Shown here: piece after piece, positions 49,225-61,162 of the stretch
Layout of the letters: every line of letters starts with the position of its first letter
How positions within the stretch are numbered: the stretch's first letter is position 1
Source of the DNA: Onchocerca lupi
Lineage: Eukaryota > Nematoda > Chromadorea > Rhabditida > Onchocercidae
Length of the DNA stretch: 64,000 nucleotides
Reading direction: 5' to 3'
Assembly (NCBI GenBank): GCA_028564675.1
Contig: JAOVVO010000045.1
Coordinates: forward strand, 1 to 64,000
The notes under the pieces: model-generated
Database searches by the model: none
Told to the model about the DNA's origin: nothing
Seen by the model: the letters and a program-made list of their open reading frames with translations, nothing else
Made by a program: the position numbers and the translations under genes

Positions 49225-52200
49225 ATTGTGACTTGATATATTTTCATTGATTCTCACTTTTAATTCAAATCTTTATTTTCTTGTTACTTTCATTAATAAA
49301 TTCTGTTGCTTACTCTTAAAATTAAAATTTCATTTATTTAGTAGCACTTTCACAAACTGGCAATTTGTATAAATTTCAAACAAGTTTTAGAGAAAAATTC
49401 ATTCATTTTTTAGTTTACTTTTTTTTGAATATTTTGGTTTACTTTAAAAATTAAATATTTTGGTTTTTTGTAAGGATTCTTCTAACAGGATTGGAGATTG
49501 AATTTTTCAAAAGTAGATTATGTTTAACAGGAAAATATAATTTTTTTACTTGAATATTTATTTGAAGCAGTTATTCAGTGCATTTAAAAGCAAAAAAATA
49601 GTACATTTAGATCTTGCGTCTGTGACCGTCCCTACTTGAGTTATATTTTAAATGAAATATTAAAAATGATTAATACATTTATTCTGAGTAAATTTTATAG
49701 TTCTTTTTTGCATAGCAAATTATACTGATATCATAGAATTTGGTAATAGATTAAAGGTATTATTAAGCGTACGTGTAATTAACGTGCTTAATAATTAATT
49801 AATGTGCAGATAAATTAAGCGGATGGCAGATCGTAATTTGAACTATGCCAGGAAATGATCTTTCGATCTATTTATCATCTCTATTATTTCACTGACTCGA
49901 TTACACAATTTCACATTTTGAATAATTGTTAATATTCGATAAATTGTTATCTATGCTCAATTTTTGTGCAAAGAATTATTTTTTCCATGTTTCGCTGATT
50001 TTGAATAAACAAAAATAAATCGTTGGTATTGGTGCTATAAAATATTTCAAAAATATTTTTATAAACAATAGAATCCAAAAATTTAGCTTTTAAATTATTG
50101 AATTTCCGCAACTTGTCCACAAAATTGAATATCCAGAAAAATGCAATTATTTCTCAGGAATCATACGAAATTTGCATTTATACTACCATTGGATAGTAAA
50201 TTTAAGAATGAACTAACGTGGCCAACAAATATTAGTTATTTGTTTGGTCAAATGATCGTTTGTCAAAGTCTTTTCATTGTTTATTTAAAAAGTTTTTGAA
50301 ATTTCATGAAAAATGAAAGTGATCAGATATTTCAAAATTTCTATACAAATGATTTATTTGCGGAATATAATTATTCTTGCTTACTCTGATATATTTATTT
50401 TACAAAAGTTGAAGATCTTTGCATAGAATTACTATGGAACTGTGGTATCATTCTGTTGTAAATTGACTTTCGGTTGCAAAATTATGAATGGAAAGTGAAC
50501 TTTCAAAATATTTTTTCCGCCTTGTTTTCCAGACATAATGAGGAAAAGAGCGAAATTCAAAGTTTAGGACTATAACAATGGCATATGCATAAGATGAAAT
50601 TGCTGATAGGGATTAGATTGATGGACGGATGGATTAAGTCGAACAGCTCAAAACTATTCAACATTTTTGCATATTCTATTGATGACATTGCATAGAAAAA
50701 CTAATAGAATAATTCATTTCTTTCCATTGATTTCAACAAAATTGTTCGTTGCAAAAATTCGAAACTATCATGAATTGATATTGATAGCGTGCATAATTTG
50801 AGAGACATTCTTGATGATAAATTTTTTCATTCCTAAAAAATGTATTTGGTTGTATTGAAAGATTGCTCACACACATTCTAAAATAGCAAATAAATCATTT
50901 CTGCTTACCTTAATTACCAGTTGTCAAAATGGATTAATTCATTTTGACTTCCATATCTTACTTATGAAAATATAAAAGTTTTCGTGATAACTTATATATA
51001 AAAGCTTGAAACTTGCATTAATTGTCGACTAAAATGAATAAATGATTTGAATACATCCCTAGAAAATTTTCATATTTCATAGCAATTTCTAGTTAGTTCT
51101 GAAAATTTGAATATATCATATAATTATTCTACTACTTTTGTCATCAAAACATGACACAGATTTGTGCAAGTAAAGAAATATTGGATGAAAATAAATATTT
51201 TGCATAAATATTTGTAATAATTAAACGATTAGCAGCATAATTTTACATCATCACAAATATTTAATTTTGGAAACGAACTACTTGGTAAGTTGTAGTTTTG
51301 ATTACAATTTACACAGAAGAATTTTTTATATTCAAAAAATTGGAAAATATTAAATTTCTTGCGAAATATGTGATTCGTACATTTAATGAAGCAACCGAGA
51401 AGATATATTTGAAATTTTTTCTTCCAGTTTATTGATAATGAAGTGTTCTTTTGTGCTCAATTGATATTATTTGTCTTTTGAAGTAAGCGAAAAATTGTTT
51501 TCGACTTATTCACAGAAAGCAAATTTTTTTCTTTTTTTTAATTAACCATATTATTTCAGTTTTTAGTCTTTTTTTTTCACACTTCAAGTTGTCACAGTAT
51601 CCATCAATTGACAGCAGCAATTATATCATGAAACTTCAATTGAATCCATCACTTATCACTCTTCTTCTGCCTATCATTGATGGAAATAAATGAAATTCTT
51701 CGGGTCGCTTGTTTATTTCATATAATATTTTACTGCATGTTTACATTTAGAAGGAATGATAGATAGATGAATTTTTGCGAACAAAAAGCGAATTTTAGAA
51801 TTTTTACTTTATTTTGATCATTTATAAGGCAGAGTCCGAAGATCAAAGCCTTTATTATAAAAGTTTTGAAGAGTTTTTTATACCTTGCATTTAAGATACA
51901 ATTGGCACCAAATAATGAATCTCAGAATAAAGAAATTACTATTCATTGAATGCAACTCTAAGAAAGAATTCAAAGATAATTTAAAATTGTTAGAAAATTG
52001 CGAATCAAAACACTCAATAGCTCGCTTTTTCTAGTTTTAAAACTATATTCTTTTTGTGAAAAACTTCCGAGGAAAAAAAAAACTTTCGAAACGATTAATT
52101 TTTCAAGGCTTTTCAGAAATCTTTCCTTTTTCTAAAAAGTAAAAAGGCATGATGTGATTTTCAAAATTATTGAAAAGCATTTGCGAGAAAATATGGACGG

Positions 52201-53818
52201 AATAAAATTTTCAACAAAAGAAAATTCATTAATCATCAAATAATAGCAAAATCTATCGTTAAAGATACAAATTTTTATGGGATTTATGGTCATAAAGCTT
52301 TTTAGTTGACCGAAAAGGTATTTTTCAGTCATGCGATACGCTTTTTTTTTCCTAAGTAACTAAGCAAGCAGTAATTAATTGAGTCTAGATGACTAATTAA
52401 ACTGAGCAATTGGTAGTCTCTAACTTTTAGAATGGTTGTTAATTACGTCACCTTCGTTTCAAAACATCGCATTTTGTTTACTTGAAAACTGCAATAATTA
52501 TTATTATAATTAAGCTAGTATTCAGGTTGCGATCGTTTTGTATCACCATAAGATTGCATGAAATAGTTTTCATTGATCTTTCTTCCGATCATTTTGCTTT
52601 TGATCATTCTTTGTAAACAGGTAGAGATAAAATTTAATAATTAAATCGGTGTACTAAATGAAAGAAAATTCCCGCATGCAATTAAAACTTTTAAAACAAT
52701 TATCAACTCGTGTGAATAATAATTAGATTGGTCATTGGTTAAGCTTAAGATAATCAACTTAATACTGATTATTTGCACTAATATTATTAAAAAGTTATTT
52801 CCTAATTAAATATTAAATTTCGGCCGAAATTAAATTTTTATGTTAATTCTTTCTAAAAACTTACCTCGAGATAAATATGATAGAATTTTCCGTAAATTTA
52901 AATAATTCTTTATTATTCATTTTATTTTTCCCACAAAATCACATAAGCCAAAGCGAAACTATTCGACGCATTAGAAATTTCATTTTCATTCTTTTTTTTT
53001 CCTTTTTTTCTTTTCAAAAAGGATGAATTGAATTTCAAGATGTAGATTGTTACTAAAACGAATGTTGAGATGATGAAAAAGAGAATTCAAGAGAATTTAT
53101 TCAATCCTTCTTGATAATTGTATTATAGCATTAGTAGCAAAGTAAGTTTCTAAAAAATATACTTTTTAGATAATGTAAAAGCACAGAATCATGTAAAAAA
53201 GAAGAATTCAGTCAAAATATGCTTTCATTTCCATTTTAAAAGGTTTTTTATTTTTATTTTTTTATTTTAGCAATTTTTAGCATCAATAGCCTTTTATTGA
53301 TCTCTCCATTTTCCATCATAATGATATGATAATCCGCTGCTTCAACTCATTTGCAATTATTCAATTTCTAGAATTATTTCCCGTTATTTAAAATTATTTC
53401 CTAATTTTCATTTTGCAATGTAAATTTTAACATTTTTCGAAGGCAACTTTTCGCTTCTAGTTTTCTGTTTTTTTAAGTTTTAATTCTTTTTCGATTTTCT
53501 TTTTTTTTTTTTTGTAATATATTCAAGCAAATATCTAATACTTCTGATAATGGGATAGTTTATAAAATTTATGAATTTTTGCAGCAACTATTAAAATTGT
53601 TAAGATTTATATAAGCCTCATGTAATATAAAAGAAGCATTTGTTTTGTTATATAATTGCTTTGAGCTTATTCAATATGAAAGCTTTTTTTTTTTTAATCA
53701 AATAGTATCAGGAAAACAAGAATATTTGTTTATTAATTTTCAAATTTCCATCTCAAAAAATGTTTTTCAAGCAAGATAAAAGACACAATTCCCGATTTTC
53801 TCTTTGTGAATAGCGAAC
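49225..53818. other. Intergenic region between neuroligin and flp-18
   Basis: About 4.6 kb of A+T-rich DNA: the rest of the neuroligin 3' UTR (AATAAA at 49295-49300), then spacer and the presumed flp-18 promoter. I saw no exon with both splice sites and no repeat family. Confidence 0.5.
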
Positions 53819-54004
53819 TTGGGCAATTTTTCGATATTTGTCCAGGCCCATCATCATTTTTTGATAACTTTCGGTTTCTTTGTCAAAATTCTATTTGTCG
53901 GCATTACTGCTTTTTTGCAATATATTCGAACAATGTTTGACGGTTTTAATGATAAATTTCAAAAAAAAGTGATGAATTTTTGCGACAAATTTCTTTCCCA
54001 GTAG
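53819..54004 (+). CDS. Possible 61-codon small membrane protein frame upstream of flp-18
   Basis: An unspliced frame encodes a protein with one hydrophobic stretch (FLITFGFFVKILFVGITAFL) followed by an amphipathic, lysine-rich tail ending KFLSQ. Codons are mixed rather than only A/T-ending, which is mildly coding-like. There is no recognisable family, and it could equally be part of the flp-18 leader or chance. It ends 357 bases before the flp-18 start. Confidence 0.18.
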   Translation: MGNFSIFVQAHHHFLITFGFFVKILFVGITAFLQYIRTMFDGFNDKFQKKVMNFCDKFLSQ

Positions 54005-54361
54005 ATTCATCCATTCAAGACGCATCCGTCGAAGATGGAGGAAGGACAAAGATGAGAATTCTTGTTGGTAGTCGTCAAACTGATATCAATAAAAATAACA
54101 GCCTAGAGGCGGGTTCTTTTTATAAAAATGTTATTTAAATTCAAGAGAAAAAGAAAAAAAAGAAGAAAATACGGCGAAGGAAAGAAAAATAAAAGAGTTG
54201 GAAAGGAAAGTAAACGAAAGAAATAAAGCGAATTACAGGCATTCTAAGAAGAAATTCTGGCCTCTAGCTTCTGTCTTGGCTCTATTTCATCATTCTTGGA
54301 ATGGGAATCTGAATTATTAAAAAATTAAGCTGAGTATTCGAATAATTACTTGATTGCAACT

Positions 54362-57300
54362 ATGGAAACAACAAGTTTGACGATGCATATGGTTAAGCTT
54401 GTAATTATCATTATCACCATAACAACAACAACTTTCGGTGTTCAAATGGATAATTTGAGTAAGTTAAATTTTGAAGCTAATTAATTAATTCAAATATTAC
54501 AGTAATCATTCTGCTGCAAAGAAAGAAAGAGGCAATTAGAAGATTTGGGCGTAAAATTAGAAGAAAGGAGAATGAAAGATTTATTTTATTCCCGAACTGA
54601 TCTAAATCATAAGATATGTTCGAAAAATTTCTGCAAAATATGATAAGAATAATCTAACAAAAAATGATATGATATAAAGCCTGAACATTTCAATGGGCTA
54701 TTTTTCATCTAAAAAAAAGCCAAGCATTTACTTGAAAAGACGAAGTCACTTTAGCAAAATATGCTAAAAATATATTTTATTCGGCGAAAACTTTTCGAGC
54801 ATATCATATGATTCAGATTAGACTTTTCGAGATTTTCTAGATTAATATAAATCAGCGATGCATATGAAGAAATTTTTCGTGTTTCGTAATTTCTAAAGTT
54901 TGCATGCATTGTGATTGCATGCATTATGATTGCATGCAGTCATGCTCGCTGCATTCGTTCATTAAATGATTTCATTTTCAAATAATGTAATTTATATATT
55001 TAAAAAAAAAAAACTTTTTGATCCAAATCTTTTCGATTCGATGAAAGCAACTACACTTTTTTGTTATGATAACTTTCTACCTTAAAATAAATGTACCGAA
55101 AAATTGCGTAATGAAATGATACAGTAAAGTTCAAGTGAATTTAAACTGCAAATTCAATTTTATAAATTTCCTAATACGTCCCAATTTCACATCTTAATTT
55201 CCTTTTTTATCGTCCAATGCAGTAGTGAGTGAGAATTTATTTGATAAAAAGATGGTTGATGAAGAGGGAAATAAATTGTTTCTGTATTAGCTTATCACTA
55301 GTTAAACTTTAGGTCTTATCAGTTGCAATTTGAATATATGATAAATCAACTGAAATTTAAATAATATTAAAGTGTAGTTTACGAAAAGAAAAGAAAAGTA
55401 AAGTAAGAAATTATTGAAATTATTTTCAAATTTACGTTAGAATGGTAAATTTTTTAAATATACTTTTTTTTTCTCTGTCACAGCTTCAAATTTTGAATCA
55501 TAAATATGAACGATCTAAGTTTCATTTCTTTAAATTTATGCAAATCTTACTTTAAACCTTATTTTCAATTTATCTAAATGTAATTAATTAAAAAATTTCC
55601 CATTCTCAGAAGGCTTTAAAATCTATCTAATGCATGTCTTATGAGATTTATTGTTAGACATTAACTTCCATTCGTTTAGCTGATTAATTATACAAACCAT
55701 TTGACATTTATTTGGGAACGAATCATAAATTCTTTCTCAAATAGAAAATTTAAAAATCATTTCCGAAATTCTCTGCAATTGATGAAAATAATTTAAAAAA
55801 TTACGATCCAATTGAAATGATAATAACTTTCATGATATAAACTATGAATTTTTACCTAATAAGTGTAGCAAGCACTTAAATATAGCAACTTAATGAACTT
55901 TTACATTTCTCCGCTAAAGATAGAAATCTAATTTCGGCTAAAAAGGAATTTCTCAAATCCTAAATTTCAATTTAAGTTTGTCTGCTCATCTAAATTTCAA
56001 AATTAAGTTTTTGAGCTCAGTAAGTTTATCTGTCACTCATAATTCTATTTAAACATTTATAAGATATTTGGTAAATTTAATGAAATTCTTTTCGAGATTG
56101 TTAATTTCAATGTATTTTTTTAAACCATTCTATTTGAAATCGTAATTTCCTGTTTGAATTCATCTTTTTATCTGTGTTTGGGAGAAAAACATTTGATTGA
56201 ATTTTATTTTTGCATATTTGACCATTTTTATGCATCCATTATCTTATGGTAATTTTTTTTTGAATTTATTGAAAAAAATTTGGAAAAAATTCATGTAGAA
56301 CTGGAAAAAGAAAATTTATGCAGTTTGGAAAAAATTTGGATGAAAATTTTATATAAAACATTTTTTCACATCATTGTTGGAATTGAAAAACTATCTACAT
56401 GTTGGTATGGAATCGAGATTCTCGAAATGCATTTTGATTCTTCTAAAACGTGCAAAATGATTTTTTATGAATTTTTTTTTCTATTGTAAACATAACATAA
56501 TTGTCGTGAAAATGTTATTCTTGAATTAATTATTAAATGAATATTTCAAACTGAGCATGGAAAGATTGTTTTGCTTCAATAAAATATTATTAAAATCAAT
56601 ATTTTTCCTTCAACATACTAAAATGCATCTTTTATGCTTAAATTATGCGAGATTAAAATTGCTTTTAATTTAAAACACTTAGAAATTAAAAGAAGAAGCC
56701 TTCTTTCCAAAAAAAAAAAAAGAAATAACTCATTGAAAAATCTTTTACAAAATTTTTTTTTTTCAGATTCTTACAGGCCGCTAAATGATGTATATGAACC
56801 TGCCGATTCTGAGTTATTAATGAAAAAAGGTTCATTTTAAATCATCAAATCATTAATCAATACATTGAGAATACTTTACTTTGAATCATTGAAATATTTC
56901 AACAACAAACCCTTCGCTCGAAACCTTATCTAAAGACTATGCAAGCCAAGTTTTTTCATTTTAGATGATTTTCTTTTTTGACATATGCGAATTTTTTTTT
57001 TTTCTGAAAAATAAGTTGAATGATGAAGCTTATTGTCTCGATGAAGCTTATCTGCTCTAAAATCGAGCATTTTTTCTTCTCATTTTGCGCGTTTTCAGGA
57101 CATAACATATTTTTGTTTCAACTCAATCTTAAAATTTTCAAAACTTGAAAAAAAAATTTTTCTCAAAAAAAGAATTGAAAATATAATTGCAAATTAAGTC
57201 ATGGTAACTAGGATGGAAACGAAATTTAGAAGTAAATAATTCATTTCTAAAAAAGTCATCGAACTTCTACTTATGAACAATTTTGAAAAAAAAAAAAAAA

Positions 57301-58281
57301 AGAAAGAAAGAAACGAAAAATTGGCGAACTTGGCATATCGTGAATTAAAGTTATTGAAAGAGATGTCATTTGCAAGAAGAAGCTAAATAAAAAACGTGGA
57401 TAATGGAGGAGAAAAAATGGAAATTGCGATTTTTATTTATTTAGCAAAATGAAATTGTGCTTCAGCTAAACGCAGATTTTTATGAAATTCTTCCTTTAAT
57501 TTTGTAACATTTTTCAAAAGCTACTGTCAAAAAAATTATCAATTTGAAGTCTTGTTTTAAGTTTTGAAAGCCTATTATCTTGGTTTCATTAAATTTAGAA
57601 TGATTTCGATGATTAATAGTTATAATAAAATTATTTTCAATGGATAAAACTTGAAGCAAAGAAATAAAAATATAAATAAATACAAATAGCAGGATAAAAT
57701 TTTGTCATTCAAAAGAATAAATACGAATTTCTGAAAAGCGGAGAGGTCGCAGTGATTCAGTCGAATCGCAAGAATTGGACTTGATCATTCTTTGGATAAT
57801 AATCAACCGGACAAATTACCTTCTATTCTTTATGCTAGAAGTATGAAATATTTTAAAAGGAAAAATGATTGTGAAATTATCTCAAATACGGAATAATTCA
57901 GGTTTTCCGGAAATTTTAAATTAATCCATCAATTATAGGAATATAAAATCATAGTTCATGGTGTTATTCCAGATCTGCTTCGCTTTGGAAAGGATAATAT
58001 TTACAACCAGAAATTTGCACCGAGTATAATGGAATTTGACGATGGATATGAAAAAAAGGCTGTACCCGGTTAGTTGGTGTAGTAAAATATGCGACAAATA
58101 AGTTCATACAATTTTATATTTTTCAGGTATTATTTCATTTGCTTAATTTTCAGGAGTATTGAGATTCGGTAAACGGGATATTCCGGGAGTACTAAGATTT
58201 GGCAAACGTGAAGATATACCGGGCGTACTACGTTTTGGGAAGCGATCGGAACTAGGCGTATTACGATTTGGTCGTCGCTAA
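54362..58281 (+). CDS. flp-18: FMRFamide-like peptide precursor FLP-18, four exons
   Basis: Exons 54362-54458, 56767-56829, 57973-58068 and 58154-58281 keep phase (all introns phase 1) and give 127 residues. A signal peptide follows MVKLVIIIITITTTTFG. The last exons encode four peptides set off by KR or KK and followed by Gly-Lys-Arg or Gly-Arg-Arg: AVPGVLRFG, DIPGVLRFG, EDIPGVLRFG and SELGVLRFG. PGVLRFamide is the FLP-18 signature (afp-1 in Ascaris). After dibasic cleavage and amidation the peptides would be secreted neuromodulators acting on NPR-type receptors. A fifth, degenerate unit, KKDLLRFGKD, lies earlier with only one basic residue after the glycine. The first peptide is split by intron 3. 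The precursor is compact, and its last peptide has Leu for Pro. The stop follows GRR directly. AATAAA is at 58330-58335. Confidence 0.95.
54902..54945. repeat. 15-bp tandem repeat in intron 1 of flp-18
   Basis: GCATGCA recurs at 54902, 54917 and 54932, a period of 15 with TTGTGATT or TTATGATT between. Each unit includes the palindrome GCATGC. Confidence 0.8.
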
Positions 58282-58335
58282 GAAAAAGAAAATCCAAAAA
58301 AAAGCATCAAATGATTTTTTTTTAAAGCTAATAAA

Positions 58336-60365
58336 CGATTTCAGAAATGTTAGATGCTAAAATTCAAGATATCTAGTTTCTAAAATTTTAACTAAGAAAA
58401 ATGACTGTAATAAGCGAGTTGAGGAAATATATTACCGGTGTGATATTGATAATAAATTATAGATAGTATGAATGCGAATAGTATTAATGCGTCATCTAAT
58501 ATGTATTTCTTCTCCATACTGATAAATCATTCGCTACCGTGAAATTGCTATCAGTTATAGTGCTTGTATAAAAACTCGAACTAAAAATAACGCAAAATGG
58601 GATGCTTTTCTTTTTCGTACAGAATTACAAATGAAAAATTAAATTTAAAGCAAGACCACAATTTTAAATATTTGGAAGTTCAAAAAAAAATGTTCTTTAC
58701 TTGTTTACTTCACAAGTGAATAAATATGGCAATAACATGTCATGTTGAAGAATTTATTACAGTCATCATGAGTGATCAATTATCCGGCTTAATAATATTG
58801 CATTCTAAACTGGATCATTTGAAGACATTCCGAAAAAGTTAAATATTAATCCATTTCTTTTCATTCATCTGTTGATCAAATTGGCGATGAATGCAATTGT
58901 ATAACATTGACTTGCCTCCCAATAATGCCGTAATTTTCCTAAAATGCCCGTGACATATTTTTTTATGACCGGCAATGCTGGTCGGTCACTATTTTCGTAT
59001 CTAAATGAATATTTTTTGATAGCAAAAAATATTGATGGGTTTGAAAAATCTTAAAAAATGCAAATAATTTTCCGAAAAATAAAGCATTTATTTAGATAGA
59101 TATAATTATATGATTTTAAAATTTTCAAGTATAAACTCAATAACACTTTGAAGTCCAATGTCGTTAACTGATCGAAATTTTTCTTTTCTACAGTAGCTTT
59201 ACAACATTTCTCAGCAACTAATGACTAAAATTAGATCCCTAACAAACTGAAAATTTCAATTAGCTTCAAAAATCTAGCAAATTCTGAATTTTGTATCTTC
59301 ATGGTTTTCTTAATGCATTGCCCACCTTCATGGATTTTCGTTTTGAGACAACTCTCCTTTACATACATGTTGTTTTTTAAGAAGCTTCTAAAATTAATTA
59401 TCGATAAAGTAACTTATTTACTTTTGTTTGCAAATATTTCAAACATGCCCTCGAGAAAAAAAAAAGAAATTAATTGAAGATTGTGGTTTTAGTAGATGGA
59501 CGATTTATTATTGCTATAAAAGTCATTTTTAATTACACCTAGTTAATTCTCTTCCTGCCATTTCACACTTTCTCTCTGAATGCCAAAAATCTCATCAGGT
59601 CGGCATGATCAAAGAACGCTGGAAGTTGAAGGTGCGAATTTAGTTTCTTCAACAAATGTGATTTTCATTTGTCCTCGATTAACAGTAATTTACATGATGA
59701 GGTTTTTGCTAATCGACCACTTAACTACTGAATTGTTATACACATGTCTGAAAGCGAATCGCTTTGATCATACCGCTCCATGGTATCATTACATTACATT
59801 ATTACTGTAATGCTCTGCAAAGTTTGCAATGTTTTAGCGATAGCAATAATATGTTAATTTTCTGAGGAATAGAAAATACTTGTATTAAAGATACCCCCTA
59901 CCAAGTTCTGGAAGAAGATATGGGTGGTGGGACGAAGAAGACTATTCTAAAATCTGTTCTTTTTTAGAAAATCAGCAAAGGATAATTCGTTTCGTCGATT
60001 TTTAGAGCTTTAAAAATTGGAACTAACAATATGGGATCTTATTAATTCGGCAAATTTGTTCATTTGTTTCTTTGAGAAATAATTCTAAAGTAGACAAATA
60101 TGGATGCATTCGAAAAATGCTTGAAACATTGTGTTCAATGTTTTTTGAAACAGAAACATTCATATTTTCAATTCAGAATTTATCGAGAATTATTTACAGC
60201 AATTTTTTTTTTTTTTTGATACTATTGAAATAATGTACATACAATAGTAAGAAGGAGCAATCCCCAATTCAACCAGATTGCAATTCCTTCAGATTCTTTT
60301 CCTCAGTATTTTCCATCTAACCAGACTCAGCCATAGCAATGCACGTATATACAAGCAGTGTATAT
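58336..60365. other. Intergenic region right of flp-18
   Basis: A+T-rich. A less A+T-rich stretch at 59560-59640 has a CATCAG acceptor-like site followed by VGMIKERWKLK and a weak donor, but no partner exon was found. Otherwise nothing is evident. Confidence 0.4.
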
Positions 60366-60465
60366 CCGAATGCAACGTTGGATCAAAATTTCAAAGCAAC
60401 CGGTGAAACTTTCAGAGATTTAAAATTTTTATGAAACAAATATTTACGTTTTTATTTATATAGAT
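60366..60465 (+). repeat. Dispersed repeat, copy C, next to a G+C-rich palindrome
   Basis: It shares GGATCAAAATTTCAAAGCAA, GGTGAA and the end ATTTACGTTTTTATTTATATAG with copies A and B near 20.5-20.9 kb. It ends two bases before the palindrome at 60468, so that palindrome may belong to the element or mark its insertion point. Confidence 0.6.
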
Positions 60466-60467
60466 TG

Positions 60468-60519
60468 GCTGGACCCGGGTACGCGTCGCATCGCCATGCG
60501 ACGCGTACCCGGGTCCAGC
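60468..60519. repeat. G+C-rich perfect inverted repeat (24-bp arms, 4-nt loop)
   Basis: The arms 60468-60491 and 60496-60519 are perfect reverse complements around CGCC. The arm contains CCCGGG and ACGCGT and is about two-thirds G+C, in sharp contrast to its surroundings. It would form a very stable cruciform in DNA or hairpin in RNA. It is symmetrical, so the strand is undefined. Confidence 0.9.
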
Positions 60520-60796
60520 TAATAATGCATAATAATTCGCGATAGAATAAGTAAACGGAAGAGGGAAAGAATTTCGAATGATGCGATAATTGCGCCAATG
60601 AATCACCAAAGTTGGAATAACAACTTAAGTTAAAGAAGAAATTCAACACTATTGTTGTACATGGTAGCCCAATCTGGGCGATATCGATTGAGGAAGAATT
60701 CGAATTCGCGAAACAAAAAAACATAGAACTGAATTGATTATGCATAATGCATGATGCTTAAGAAAGTATAATAATGCGCTAACTGAAAGATATATT

Positions 60797-61162
60797 ATGA
60801 GTTTTGAAGGAAATGTAAGTCGTCGCACAGCAATATTGCGGAAAATTCCAGATCAGATTCATTTCATGTGACATTTCCAGGTCAAGCCGGTTCAATTTTG
60901 CAATTTGATGCAATCAGTCATAGAATGAGATGTAAATAAATTTAAAATATATCACTGAAACAAGTGATTTATATAATTTTTAATTAATCGATTCTAAAGA
61001 TTAATCTCATTTTTGGCGCAAAAAAATTTGATTATAAACTTTTTTCTTTATTTTTGAGCCAATGTTTTTGGATATTATGCAACTTTATAAACTGTGCTTC
61101 TAATTATACCGTGTTTTAGCTGAAGTGTCAAAATCTGGTGAATTTTCACGATTGATTGACAG
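60797..61162 (+). CDS. Orphan exons of an unidentified gene (partial)
   Basis: Exon 60881-60931 (after ATTTCCAG, before GTAAAT) encodes QAGSILQFDAISHRMR. Exon 61120-61162 (after GTTTTAG, before GTATGT) encodes EVSKSGEFSRLID. They join in phase 1 with a shared serine codon and both have good splice sites. A possible first exon at 60797 starts MSFEGNVS; its best donor (AAT/GTAAGT) is out of phase, while a weaker one four bases on fits. The following exon is unclear: acceptors at 61287-61288 and about 61432 both lead to a stop within 10 codons. No domain is recognised. Confidence 0.35.
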
